DNA of 64,000 nt from Poindextera sp036494815. GTDB lineage: Bacteria; Pseudomonadota; Alphaproteobacteria; Caulobacterales; Caulobacteraceae. Position 1 is the first letter of the stretch; each line of letters starts with the position of its first letter. The stretch spans positions 48,250 to 112,249 of the forward strand of contig DASXNV010000035.1 of the NCBI GenBank assembly GCA_036494815.1, given 5' to 3'. The position numbers and the translations under genes are program-made. The notes below the pieces were generated by a model, which saw only the letters and a list, made by a program, of their open reading frames with translations, did not search any database and was not told the DNA's origin. Positions 7,993-15,860 of this stretch are shown piece by piece.

Positions 7993-8847
7993 ATGATCAT
8001 CGACCTGAGCGGAAAACGGGTCATCGTCACCGGCGCCTCGCGGGGCATCGGTCAGGGCATCGCCTCAGCCTTCGCGCGCGAAGGCGCGCGCCTGGCGATC
8101 TGCGCGCGCAACGCCCCAGCCCTTGAAGCCGCGGCGGACGAATACCGCAAGCTGGGCGCCGCGGACGTGATCGCCACGGCGCTGAATGTGAAGGACACCG
8201 CTCAGGTTCGCGCCTTCGTCGACGATGTGGCCGAGCGTTGGGGCGGCGTGGACGTCCTGGTCAACAACGCCGGCCAGGGTCAGAGCGGCAACATCGACAC
8301 CTTGGACCCCGAAGCGCTGCTTGAGCACGCCAATGGCCTCCAGGTCGCGCATTTCCGCTTCGCCCAGGCGGTTACGCCCCATATGCGCAAGCAGAAATGG
8401 GGTCGGATCATCAATATCAATGCTCTGGCCGGCGCCATGACGCCCCCGGACGGCATCCCCTCGGTCAGCAACCGCGCCGCCGGCATCGCGATGTCCAAGT
8501 CCCTGGGCCAGGCGCTCGCCAAGGACAATATCCTGGTCAACAGCCTCAACATGGGCTGGATCGATACCGGCCAATGGGAACGCCATTACCGCGAAATGAG
8601 CCCGACCATTTCGCGCGAAGAGTTCTTCGCCATGGCCACCAGCGTCGTCCCGCTCGGCCGCTTCGGAAAGCCGGAGGATGTGGCCGGAATCGCCCTGTTC
8701 CTGGCCAGCGACTATGCCGGCTTCGTCTCGGCCGCCTCGATCGACGTGGCTGGCGGCATGCAGGGTCAGATCGCCTACTACCCGACGCTGAAGCGCGAAC
8801 TAATGAACGAAGGTCTCCGCCGCGAAGCCGCGGCGAAGACCGCGTAA
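7993..8847 (+). CDS. SDR-family oxidoreductase with atypical active site
   Basis: This is a 284-aa SDR. The NAD(P)-binding TGASRGIGQG lies near residues 13-22, NNAG follows at about 93-96, and a GRFGKPEDVAG segment lies near the C-terminus. The Tyr-x3-Lys catalytic pair is not seen: the aligned segment reads SVSNR before AAGIAMSKSL, so Ser and Arg occupy those positions, as in the truncated SDR at the window start. The C-terminal tail is longer than in FabG. GGGAG precedes the ATG. It probably shares a transcript with the amidohydrolase upstream. A nicotinamide-linked role is possible, but the missing Tyr makes it uncertain. Confidence 0.88.
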   Translation: MIIDLSGKRVIVTGASRGIGQGIASAFAREGARLAICARNAPALEAAADEYRKLGAADVIATALNVKDTAQVRAFVDDVAERWGGVDVLVNNAGQGQSGNIDTLDPEALLEHANGLQVAHFRFAQAVTPHMRKQKWGRIININALAGAMTPPDGIPSVSNRAAGIAMSKSLGQALAKDNILVNSLNMGWIDTGQWERHYREMSPTISREEFFAMATSVVPLGRFGKPEDVAGIALFLASDYAGFVSAASIDVAGGMQGQIAYYPTLKRELMNEGLRREAAAKTA

Positions 8848-8890
8848 CCAGCCTGCGCCCAGGGGAGCCGCCCTCTGTGCGCGAGGAACG

Positions 8891-9694
8891 CTATGCCTCG
8901 AGCGGCGTAAGATCCGCAGGTTCAGACGCGTATCCGGGCAGATGCAGGCCCCCATCCACATTGATGATCTCGCCGGTGATGTAGCGCGACATCTCGCTGG
9001 CCAGGAACACCGCCACCGGCCCAATATCGAATTCCGGGTCGCCGTTGCGGCGAAGCGGTTTGCGCTTGGCCGCGGCCTCCGCAAAGCCGGGTGTCGCCGC
9101 CGCCAGCTTCTCGAACACCGTGCCCATGGCGGTCGGCGCAATAGCGTTGACATTGATGTTGAAACGGCCCCATTCGGCCGCGGCGCTTCGCGTCAGGCCC
9201 CGGATCGCCGACTTGGTGATGTTGTAGTCAGCGTGCAGCCAGGCGGCGACCTCCGCGTCGATCGAATAGAAGTTGATCACCTTGCCGCCGCCCCGGGCCT
9301 TGAAATGCGGGAGGGCCGCGCGCATGGCCCACCAATTGGCCCAGAGCCCGGAATGCAGGGTGCTCTCCAGCATTTCGTCGGTCTTGCGCTCCAGCAGAAT
9401 GTTCGGCGACAGGCTGAAGGCGTTGTTCACCAGTATGTCGATGGCCCCGAACCGCTCGACCGTCGTGGCGACCGCCCGCTCCACCTGGTCCTTGACGCGA
9501 ACGTCGGTTCCGATCGCATCAGCCTGCAGCCCAAAATCGGCGGTCAATTCGCGCGCCACAGCAGCGCCCGCATCGGCGTTCAGCTCGGCGACCATGACCC
9601 GGGCGCCTTCCCGGGCGTACTGCCGGGCCACGCCCCGACCGATGCCGGCGCCGCCGCCTGTGATCAAGGCCACCTTGCCCTCGAGCAATCCCAT
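8891..9694 (-). CDS. SDR-family oxidoreductase, classical
   Basis: The 267-aa SDR has the TGGGAGIGRG cofactor loop near the N-terminus, NNAFS in place of NNAG, catalytic YNITK (intact Tyr-x3-Lys) and a C-terminal YITGEIINVDGG. AGAGGAG lies 7 bases before the ATG. It is the last gene of a minus-strand group (ferredoxin, SDR, extradiol dioxygenase, FAH, SDR) facing away from the Rieske dioxygenase. In such clusters SDRs oxidise cis-dihydrodiols or side-chain alcohols; which step this one performs cannot be decided. Confidence 0.9.
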   Translation of the reverse strand: MGLLEGKVALITGGGAGIGRGVARQYAREGARVMVAELNADAGAAVARELTADFGLQADAIGTDVRVKDQVERAVATTVERFGAIDILVNNAFSLSPNILLERKTDEMLESTLHSGLWANWWAMRAALPHFKARGGGKVINFYSIDAEVAAWLHADYNITKSAIRGLTRSAAAEWGRFNINVNAIAPTAMGTVFEKLAAATPGFAEAAAKRKPLRRNGDPEFDIGPVAVFLASEMSRYITGEIINVDGGLHLPGYASEPADLTPLEA

Positions 9695-9729
9695 CCGCTA
9701 TCTCCTCTGAATCCTGGCTTTTGCTTTTG

Positions 9730-10617
9730 CTAGACCGGAAGGCCCAGGCGGCCCTCGGCGCGGGCCGGCGAAAGCGCGCGCGCAGGTCCGACCGACGCCG
9801 AAAGCACGCCGATTTTCTCGATATAGGCTTCCAATCGATCACCGGGCTGCAGGAACCGGCCGTCCTCCAGTCCGACCCCACAGGTGGTGCCGGTGAAGAC
9901 AACATCACCCGGTCGCAGCGATACGCGCACGTCCACGAAGTTCAAGAGCTCATCGATCCCGAAGATCATGGTGGCGGTGTTGTCGCTTTGGCGAACCTCA
10001 CCATTGACCTTCATCTCCAGATCCAGCGAAGGCTGGCCTGGGCCACCGATCTCGTCGAGCGTCGTGATCCACGGCCCCACGGGGGCCGAGGCGTCCAGCG
10101 CCTTTTGCCCGAACAGGTCCGCGATCCCGACACCCTTGCCGGCGTCGCGGGCGCTGCCATCGTTGCCGATGGTGTAGCCCAGCAAGGCTTCCGAGGCCCG
10201 CCCGTGATCGCCCAGCGCCCTGGCGACCACCGCCACCAGCTCGATCTCGTAGTCCAGCTGTCGGGTGGTCGGCGGATAGGCGATCACACCACCGGGATCG
10301 ACCAGCGCCGAAAGCGGCTTGATATAGCCCACGGTGTGCGGCGGCGCTTCCTTGCGCCGGCCGAGCTTGGTCAGGTGAGCCAGATAGTTGAGCCCCACGC
10401 CGAAAATCCGGCCACTGGGATCTACCGGCGCCAGCAGGCGGACCCTGTCGAGGGGTTCGAGCGGCCCGGTGAGCGGTAGGCCTGACAAATCACCCCGAGC
10501 GGCCTGGGGAGCCCAATCGGCGAAGGCTCCGGCCAGTCGCTGAGCTGTCGCGCGCGCCTCGTCGACAACCGCCCAGGCGGGCGCGCCGCCGGGCGTCGTG
10601 ATGCGGGCGATCTTCAT
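9730..10617 (-). CDS. FAH-family hydrolase/isomerase
   Basis: The 295-aa protein has the FAH layout: a short N-terminal domain (MKIARITTPGG), FGVGLNYLAH, ExE metal ligands in DYEIELVAVV, GNDGSARD, and the VFTGTTCGVG loop. The family includes HpaG-type isomerase/decarboxylases and acylpyruvate hydrolases, which act on meta-cleavage products. GAGG is placed 7 bases before the ATG. It lies directly downstream of the extradiol dioxygenase in the same operon, which makes it the best candidate for processing the ring-fission product; no BphD-like alpha/beta hydrolase gene is nearby. Confidence 0.9.
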   Translation of the reverse strand: MKIARITTPGGAPAWAVVDEARATAQRLAGAFADWAPQAARGDLSGLPLTGPLEPLDRVRLLAPVDPSGRIFGVGLNYLAHLTKLGRRKEAPPHTVGYIKPLSALVDPGGVIAYPPTTRQLDYEIELVAVVARALGDHGRASEALLGYTIGNDGSARDAGKGVGIADLFGQKALDASAPVGPWITTLDEIGGPGQPSLDLEMKVNGEVRQSDNTATMIFGIDELLNFVDVRVSLRPGDVVFTGTTCGVGLEDGRFLQPGDRLEAYIEKIGVLSASVGPARALSPARAEGRLGLPV

Positions 10618-10648
10618 TGGTCAGCCTCTAATGTCCAACCATCGGCGA

Positions 10649-11569
10649 TCACGATTGGCGCAACTCTTCAGGTGTTCGCACCGAGGGTCCGAGGATCGGG
10701 CCCACCAGTTCGTGGCCCCAGATGCTCAACCGTTCGGGATTCAATTCGAAGGCGTCGCCGGGCCAGGGTTCCAGTTCGGCGATGGTCTCCACGGCGAAGC
10801 CCGATGGGCTAAAATGGTAGAAGGACAGGTGCGGGTCCTGAGTGTGTTGGCCGAGTGTCATCTGCATCTGCAGCTGTCGGGCCTTGACCAAGTCATAGGT
10901 CTCGCCGACATCGCGCACCGATTTGACGAACAGGCCCACATGCTGGATGCCCATGCGTCCCGGGCCATAACCGTAGCCAATGTCGTGGCTGGTCTTGTTG
11001 TTCAGCTTGGCGCGGAAGAAGCCGGTGCGGCCCTTGCCTGCGCCGAAGCCGTACCAATGGAAACCCATTACGTTGAGCAGGAAGTGCTCAAGCTCGTCGG
11101 TGTATTCTGGCGTAATCACCACCAGATGCCCAAAGCCGCGCTCCTCGGTGTTGTATCCGCCGTGCGGACGCCCCGGCGCAAATGACCGCGGATCGAACTT
11201 GTGGCCGTAGAAGAGCTCGTATTGAAAGCCGACCGGATCCTTGAACCGGACCAGTTCGCGAACCCCGCGGCGAGCCGCCAGCGCCGCATCGCCGGCCTCG
11301 ACCTCGACGCCAGCGGCCCGCAGCTTAGCCACGCCCTCAACGAAAGCCATGCGGCCGACCGCTTCCCAGCCGATATAGGCCAGCTTGTCGATGGGACCGG
11401 GATGGAAGGCGAACCGATAGCGCCGATCATCCATGCGCAGATAGAGGGAATCTGGCTCGTCCTCGGGCGAGGCGGCAACACCCATGCCCAGCACATTCGG
11501 GCCGTAGTCGCGCCACGCTTCGATATTTGGGCTTTCAAAGCCGACATAGCCGATGCCGCGGATATCCAT
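10649..11569 (-). CDS. Type I extradiol ring-cleavage dioxygenase (BphC-like)
   Basis: The 306-aa protein has two VOC modules, about 1-135 and 140-290, as in 2,3-dihydroxybiphenyl 1,2-dioxygenase. The Fe(II) ligands are all visible in the second module: His148 (GFGHLVV), His210 (GIQHVGLF) and Glu261 (FAVETIAE). The second-sphere His242 (GQHTQDPH) is present. It should open a catechol-type ring next to the diol. GAGGA precedes the ATG by about 5 bases. It sits between an SDR and an FAH gene, the order expected for dihydrodiol dehydrogenation, ring cleavage and product processing. Confidence 0.93.
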   Translation of the reverse strand: MDIRGIGYVGFESPNIEAWRDYGPNVLGMGVAASPEDEPDSLYLRMDDRRYRFAFHPGPIDKLAYIGWEAVGRMAFVEGVAKLRAAGVEVEAGDAALAARRGVRELVRFKDPVGFQYELFYGHKFDPRSFAPGRPHGGYNTEERGFGHLVVITPEYTDELEHFLLNVMGFHWYGFGAGKGRTGFFRAKLNNKTSHDIGYGYGPGRMGIQHVGLFVKSVRDVGETYDLVKARQLQMQMTLGQHTQDPHLSFYHFSPSGFAVETIAELEPWPGDAFELNPERLSIWGHELVGPILGPSVRTPEELRQS

Positions 11570-11606
11570 TTGTTCCTCGCAAACCCTTAGGCTGCAGACC
11601 GCCCCT

Positions 11607-12362
11607 TCAGGCAGTCAGGCCGCCGTCCACCACGATATCAGTTCCCGTAAGATAGGACGCCTCGTCGGAGGCGATCATCACCGCGATGGCGGCGATGTCC
11701 TTGGGTAGCCCCGCCCGCCCGAGCGGAATTCCAGAGACCAGGGCCTCCCGGGCTCCCGGCGCCTCCAGCGCCTTTTCTGTGCCGGCGGTCTGGATAAATC
11801 CCGGACTGATCGAGACAGCCCGCACCCGGTGAGGCGCGCCCTCGAGCGCAATCTGGCGCGTCATGGCGATGACGCCTGCCTTGGTGGCCGAATGGGCGAC
11901 GATGCCGGCCGACCGCGAGGCGTGATGGCCGGCGATCGAGGCTACATTGATGATGACGCCACCCTGTTTGATCAGATAGGGCCACGCGAATTTTACGCCA
12001 TAGAAGACGAGATCAAGCTCGTTGCGCAGGGTGAACCGCCAGTCCTCGACCGAGAGATCCGGCACAAGCCCAAAACGCGCGGCTGATGCATTATTATAGA
12101 GGATGTCGATACGGCCGTGTTCCGCCGCTGCGCTGTCAATCCAGGCCTTGGCCGCGTCGGGATCGCCGAGATCGACGGTCGCGCTCGTCATGCGCCCACC
12201 AGCGCTGGAGACAAGCTCGGCCGTCTGACGATCCGCTGCGCCGTCGAGATCGCACCCGACGACCACGGCGCCCTCGGCGGCGAACCGCAGGGCTGCTTCC
12301 CGGCCCTGGCCACCACCTGTGCCCGTGATCAGAGCCACTCTTCCCGCCAGTTTCCCGGTCAT
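11607..12362 (-). CDS. SDR-family oxidoreductase, His in place of catalytic Tyr
   Basis: The 251-aa SDR has TGTGGGQGREAA as cofactor loop near the N-terminus, NNASA for NNAG, and C-terminal YLTGTDIVVDGG. The active-site segment reads HSATKAG, so the Lys is kept but the Tyr position is His. It lies directly upstream of the extradiol dioxygenase, where a cis-dihydrodiol dehydrogenase would be expected. AGGGAACAGGA precedes the ATG. The His substitution leaves open whether it works as a dehydrogenase or has another role. Confidence 0.88.
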   Translation of the reverse strand: MTGKLAGRVALITGTGGGQGREAALRFAAEGAVVVGCDLDGAADRQTAELVSSAGGRMTSATVDLGDPDAAKAWIDSAAAEHGRIDILYNNASAARFGLVPDLSVEDWRFTLRNELDLVFYGVKFAWPYLIKQGGVIINVASIAGHHASRSAGIVAHSATKAGVIAMTRQIALEGAPHRVRAVSISPGFIQTAGTEKALEAPGAREALVSGIPLGRAGLPKDIAAIAVMIASDEASYLTGTDIVVDGGLTA

Positions 12363-12489
12363 TCCTGTTCCCTGGGGCCGAGGCCCCTATGATTTTCAGA
12401 CGCTCTCTTGATCGGCGCGCAGGCGCCGTCAGGCCGCGACGCCGTCGCGGTCCGACCCGGAGCGATTGAGCTTAGGTTGCGGTCAACGC

Positions 12490-12738
12490 CTAGTCCTCGA
12501 ACGTCTCGATCGTGATCACCGACTGCGGGCAAACCTCGGCGCCTTCGATGGCCTTTTCCTCCAGGCCCTCGGGAACAACGTCAGTGGTCAAAACAACACG
12601 ACCGCCCCGATCCAGCTGATAAATTTGTGGACAGACCTCCTTGCAAGCGCCGTAGCCGCAACAGGAATTCACGTCGACATGGATACGCAGTCTCTTCGCC
12701 AAGCCTCTTCCCCGTCTGCACTCGCCGTCTGCACGCAC
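12490..12738 (-). CDS. [3Fe-4S]/[4Fe-4S]-type ferredoxin for the Rieske oxygenase
   Basis: This small acidic protein (82 aa from GTG 12738, 70 aa from TTG 12702) has the single-cluster pattern Cys26-x2-Tyr29-x2-Cys32-x3-Cys36-Pro, then Cys70-Pro. Tyr at the second cluster position suggests a [3Fe-4S] centre like P450 ferredoxins. It starts the minus-strand catabolic group and diverges from the Rieske alpha/beta genes, so it probably feeds electrons to that oxygenase. A non-Rieske ferredoxin in this role is known from the DitA3 diterpenoid system. No ferredoxin reductase is seen in the window. The start is uncertain; GGGGA lies 7 bases before the TTG. Confidence 0.85.
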   Translation of the reverse strand: MRADGECRRGRGLAKRLRIHVDVNSCCGYGACKEVCPQIYQLDRGGRVVLTTDVVPEGLEEKAIEGAEVCPQSVITIETFED

Positions 12739-12852
12739 TCATATTGAGCGGCCACGACGTGGAGCGAATGATTGCACTTTCAGAACAGAAATGCCACAAG
12801 TGTGCAGAACAAATTTTGGCGCGCCGGCTGACGCCATTTCTGGGAGGTCACC

Positions 12853-14217
12853 ATGCTCACGAAGACACCGCCTTCGCTCTCTGATGGCACCCGCATCGAC
12901 GATCTGATCCATCTGCAGACCCGCGAGGTGCAACTGCGAGTGCTCGCGGATCCCGAACTCCATCGCTTGGAGATGGATCGGATCTTCAGCCAGACCTGGC
13001 TCTTTCTCGGTGTGGCCAATGAAATCCCCAACCCCGGCGACTTCATGGTTCGCTCCATGGGCGACGATCAGGTCATCGTCACGCGCTCGCGCGACGGTGA
13101 AGTCAATGTCCTGCTGAACGTCTGCCCCCACCGGGGCATGCGCGTCTGCACGACCGAAGCCGGCAACACCCCCGTTCACAAGTGCATCTATCACGGCTGG
13201 GCCTTCCGCCCGAACGGCGACTTCATCGGCTCTCCCGTCGAGAAGGAGCAGATGCATGGCCATATCCTGCCCAAATCCGAGCTCGGCCTTCGACGCGCGC
13301 GTGTGAAGGTTTATGGCACGCTGATCTTCGCGACATGGAACCTCGAAGGCCCATCCTTCGACGACTTCCTTGGCGACATGAAGTTCTACTACGACATGCT
13401 CTTCTGCCGCTCCGACGGCGGCCTGGAGGCGCTTGGTCCGCCACAGAAATTCACTCTGCACGCAAACTGGAAGACAGCCGGCGAACAGTCAGCCTGCGAC
13501 GGCTTTCACACGCTGACGCTGCACCGCTGGCTGGGGGATTTCGCCAAGTTCGGCGATGGCGATCTGACCACGTCGATGTACGGCACCGAAGTCAGCGCCA
13601 ACGGACATTCGATGCGTTGCCCGCCGGTCGCTCAGAAGTTCAAGAAGCTGGGCCTGGAAGACAAATCCATCGAGGAAAAGCTCGAACTGTTGCCGCCCCC
13701 GGGCGTCACCAAGGAAATGCTTCCCGAGCTCAAGCGCCGCCTTTCGTCCGAGCAGCTGCGCCTTCTCGTGGAATCTCCGCCCCAGGTCGGCGGCATCTTC
13801 CCCAACCTCATGGTCGCCTTCATCTATGTGCCGCAACCGGATGGCACGGTGGTCGGCGTGACTTCGTTGCACGCCTATGTGCCTCGCGGCCCGGACAAGG
13901 TCGAGTTCACCAACTGGTTCCTGGCCGAACGTGACGTCTCCTTGGAGATGAAGCAGAAATCCCTGCAGATCGGCATTCGCATGCTGGGCACGTCGGGCCA
14001 GATCGAGCAGGACGATTCCGACACCTGGCCGCACATGAGCCGCAACGCCCGCGGCCCCCAAGGCCGGCTGAGCACGATGAAGTATCAGGCGGTCTGCAAT
14101 CAGCCGCCGCGGCCGGACTGGCCAGGCCCCGGACACGTCTACGAGGGCTTCACCAAGGACGACACCCAGTGGAACTGGTGGCTTAAGTGGCATGAACTCA
14201 TGTCGGCCACGATCTGA
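12853..14217 (+). CDS. Rieske ring-hydroxylating dioxygenase, alpha subunit
   Basis: The 454-aa protein has the N-terminal Rieske [2Fe-2S] domain, with Cys91-x-His93 and Cys111-x2-His114 (CPHRG, CIYHGW). The catalytic domain follows: bridging Asp216 and iron ligands His219 and His224 (DGFHTLTLH), with the Asp ligand in EQDDSDTW (387 or 388). It adds both atoms of O2 to an aromatic ring to form a cis-dihydrodiol. GGAGG precedes the ATG. The beta subunit follows after 13 bases; the ferredoxin is divergent. The intergenic region has two CAGAACA copies (12781 and 12805) and CCACGACGTGG (12752-12762), possible regulator sites. Confidence 0.95.
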   Translation: MLTKTPPSLSDGTRIDDLIHLQTREVQLRVLADPELHRLEMDRIFSQTWLFLGVANEIPNPGDFMVRSMGDDQVIVTRSRDGEVNVLLNVCPHRGMRVCTTEAGNTPVHKCIYHGWAFRPNGDFIGSPVEKEQMHGHILPKSELGLRRARVKVYGTLIFATWNLEGPSFDDFLGDMKFYYDMLFCRSDGGLEALGPPQKFTLHANWKTAGEQSACDGFHTLTLHRWLGDFAKFGDGDLTTSMYGTEVSANGHSMRCPPVAQKFKKLGLEDKSIEEKLELLPPPGVTKEMLPELKRRLSSEQLRLLVESPPQVGGIFPNLMVAFIYVPQPDGTVVGVTSLHAYVPRGPDKVEFTNWFLAERDVSLEMKQKSLQIGIRMLGTSGQIEQDDSDTWPHMSRNARGPQGRLSTMKYQAVCNQPPRPDWPGPGHVYEGFTKDDTQWNWWLKWHELMSATI

Positions 14218-14230
14218 GCGAGTGCGAAAC

Positions 14231-14818
14231 ATGGAAACGGTACAGCAGTCCGCCCCCGTCGCGGCCCCGCAGGTCGAACCCCGGGCGCCTTTTCGGCCCC
14301 ATCGTCTTCCCGTGGGATCAGACGCCTACAATAGAGTGGCCGAGTTTCTCTACGAGGAAGCCCTGCTGCTCGACGACCTGCGTCTGGCCGAATGGACCGA
14401 AGGCCTGGCCGAGGATCTGGTCTACACCGCGCCCTTGCGGCAGACCCGACACTTCTCGGAACAGCATTTGACTGTGATCCGCTCAGTCAAACATTTCGAT
14501 GAGACCTATGACTCCATCATGGGCCGCGTCGGTCGCCTGACCAAAACCAACAGCGCCTGGGCGGAGGATCCCCCCTCACGCACGCGTCGGCTGGTCACCA
14601 ATATCCTGGTGGACGCCACCGACAATCCGAACGAATTCGACGCGACCAGCTACGTCCTGCTGACGCGCAATCGGTTCGAGGAAAGCGAAATGATGGTGCT
14701 GAGCCTGGTTCGCTACGACCGTATTCGATTGGTCGATGGGCGGTTGAAACTGGCCAAGCGTGAAATCATCGTCGACCAGTCGGTTCTGGGAATGCCTAAT
14801 CTGGCGATCTTCCTGTAG
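14231..14818 (+). CDS. Ring-hydroxylating dioxygenase, beta subunit
   Basis: The 195-aa protein has the NTF2-like cone fold of aromatic dioxygenase beta subunits. Typical family segments are AEFLYEEALLLDDLRLAEW near 40-60, DLVYTAPLRQTR, and the C-terminal KREIIVDQS followed by LGMPNLAIFL. It supports the alpha hexamer structurally. The ATG at 14231 is 13 bases after the alpha stop and fits the family start; the longer frame would overlap the alpha gene. A hairpin overlaps its stop codon. Confidence 0.93.
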   Translation: METVQQSAPVAAPQVEPRAPFRPHRLPVGSDAYNRVAEFLYEEALLLDDLRLAEWTEGLAEDLVYTAPLRQTRHFSEQHLTVIRSVKHFDETYDSIMGRVGRLTKTNSAWAEDPPSRTRRLVTNILVDATDNPNEFDATSYVLLTRNRFEESEMMVLSLVRYDRIRLVDGRLKLAKREIIVDQSVLGMPNLAIFL

Positions 14819-14839
14819 ACTCTTTCCAGCAGAGTCTTT
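14817..14839 (+). terminator. Hairpin with short T-run after the Rieske operon
   Basis: AGACTCT (14817-14823) pairs with AGAGTCT (14831-14837) across a 7-base loop, followed by TTGG. It overlaps the beta-subunit stop codon. The stem is short and the T-run weak, so this is at best a partial terminator. Confidence 0.4.
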
Positions 14840-14880
14840 GGCGCTTCTGAACTGCTTTTCTCTGAGACGCCCCTCAAGAC

Positions 14881-14917
14881 AAAAAGAGCGGCATCGCCTT
14901 CTTGGCCGATGCCGCTC
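14881..14917 (-). terminator. Intrinsic terminator of the FAH/amidohydrolase operon
   Basis: GAGCGGCATCG (14886-14896) and CGATGCCGCTC (14907-14917) form a perfect 11-bp stem with a 10-base loop. Read on the minus strand the stem is followed by TTTTT (14885-14881). It lies about 100 bases past the FAH stop at 15015 and would end that transcript. Confidence 0.75.
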
Positions 14918-15014
14918 AAGTCGCCCCGTTGACGCCCTTTTTGGATTTACCAGGCGTATCGCACACCTTGGCGACCTGGCTTTCGGACGCCGTCGCTCTC
15001 GCGAGCCATGGCCA

Positions 15015-15860
15015 TCAGGCCGGCTCGCGCTCCACCACGTTGCGAAGCGCCCCCACGCCCTCAACGATGGCTTCAACGACTTCCCCGGGATTCAGATAGC
15101 GCCCCGTACCCTGGCCGACCCCATTGGGCGTGCCAGTGAACATGATGTCACCACACTCTAGGCTCGACCGCTCGTCCGCGAACCGGATCAAGTGTTCGAC
15201 CGGCCAGGTCATATCGCCCGACGAGCCGTCCTGACGCACATCGCCGTCGACCTTGAGGATCAGCCTCAGGACAGGCTGACCCGGCGGAAATTCGTCGCGG
15301 GTGACGATCCAGGGCCCGACACCCGTCGTGCGGTCCTGACTCTTGGCGCCGAAGAGGTCCATCCCAATCCCGGCAGGCCCGCTGCGTTGCACGTCGCGCG
15401 CGCTGACGTCATTGCCCACCGTGTAGCCGAGGACCGACGAGAGCGGATCGCTGTGATCCACGCGCTCCGCGCCGATTACGGCCACAAGTTCGACCTCGTG
15501 GTCCAGTTCATGGGTCAATGGCGGATAGCGAATGGGATCGTTAGCCCCGATCAGGGCGCCATAGGACTTCAGGAACGCCACCGGCTGGGCGGGCGCCGCC
15601 ACCCCAAATTCCACCAGGTGCTTGGCGTAGTTAGCGCCGACGATCACCACCTTGTTGGCCTTTTCGACCGGCGGGAGCAATCGAACATCGGCCAAAGGCT
15701 GCGCCTCGCCCACCAGGCGCAAAGCCGCCTCCCCTTCACCGCGGGTGACGGCCGGCGCCCACTCGTGGAAGGCGCCGGCGATCTTCCGCACGGTCCCGGC
15801 TTCGACATCGACGATCGCCCAGAAGGACGATCCATCAGCCGCGCACCGCGCGATTTTCAT
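15015..15860 (-). CDS. FAH-family hydrolase/isomerase
   Basis: The 281-aa FAH protein has all main features: MKIARCAADG start, VGANYAKHLVEFG, ExE ligands in DHEVELVAVIG, GNDVSARDVQRS, and the MFTGTPNGVGQG loop. It is closely similar in layout to the FAH protein at 9730-10617, so the two are paralogs. Its start overlaps the amidohydrolase stop by one base (TGATG), indicating translational coupling. The pair may act in sequence on a ring-cleavage product. A strong terminator lies downstream. Confidence 0.92.
   Translation of the reverse strand: MKIARCAADGSSFWAIVDVEAGTVRKIAGAFHEWAPAVTRGEGEAALRLVGEAQPLADVRLLPPVEKANKVVIVGANYAKHLVEFGVAAPAQPVAFLKSYGALIGANDPIRYPPLTHELDHEVELVAVIGAERVDHSDPLSSVLGYTVGNDVSARDVQRSGPAGIGMDLFGAKSQDRTTGVGPWIVTRDEFPPGQPVLRLILKVDGDVRQDGSSGDMTWPVEHLIRFADERSSLECGDIMFTGTPNGVGQGTGRYLNPGEVVEAIVEGVGALRNVVEREPA

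Noticed and set aside
12752..12852. Sigma-70 promoter before the Rieske alpha gene
   Set aside because: TTGCAC at 12772 has no acceptable -10 at 16-18 bases; an activator-dependent promoter is possible but not shown.
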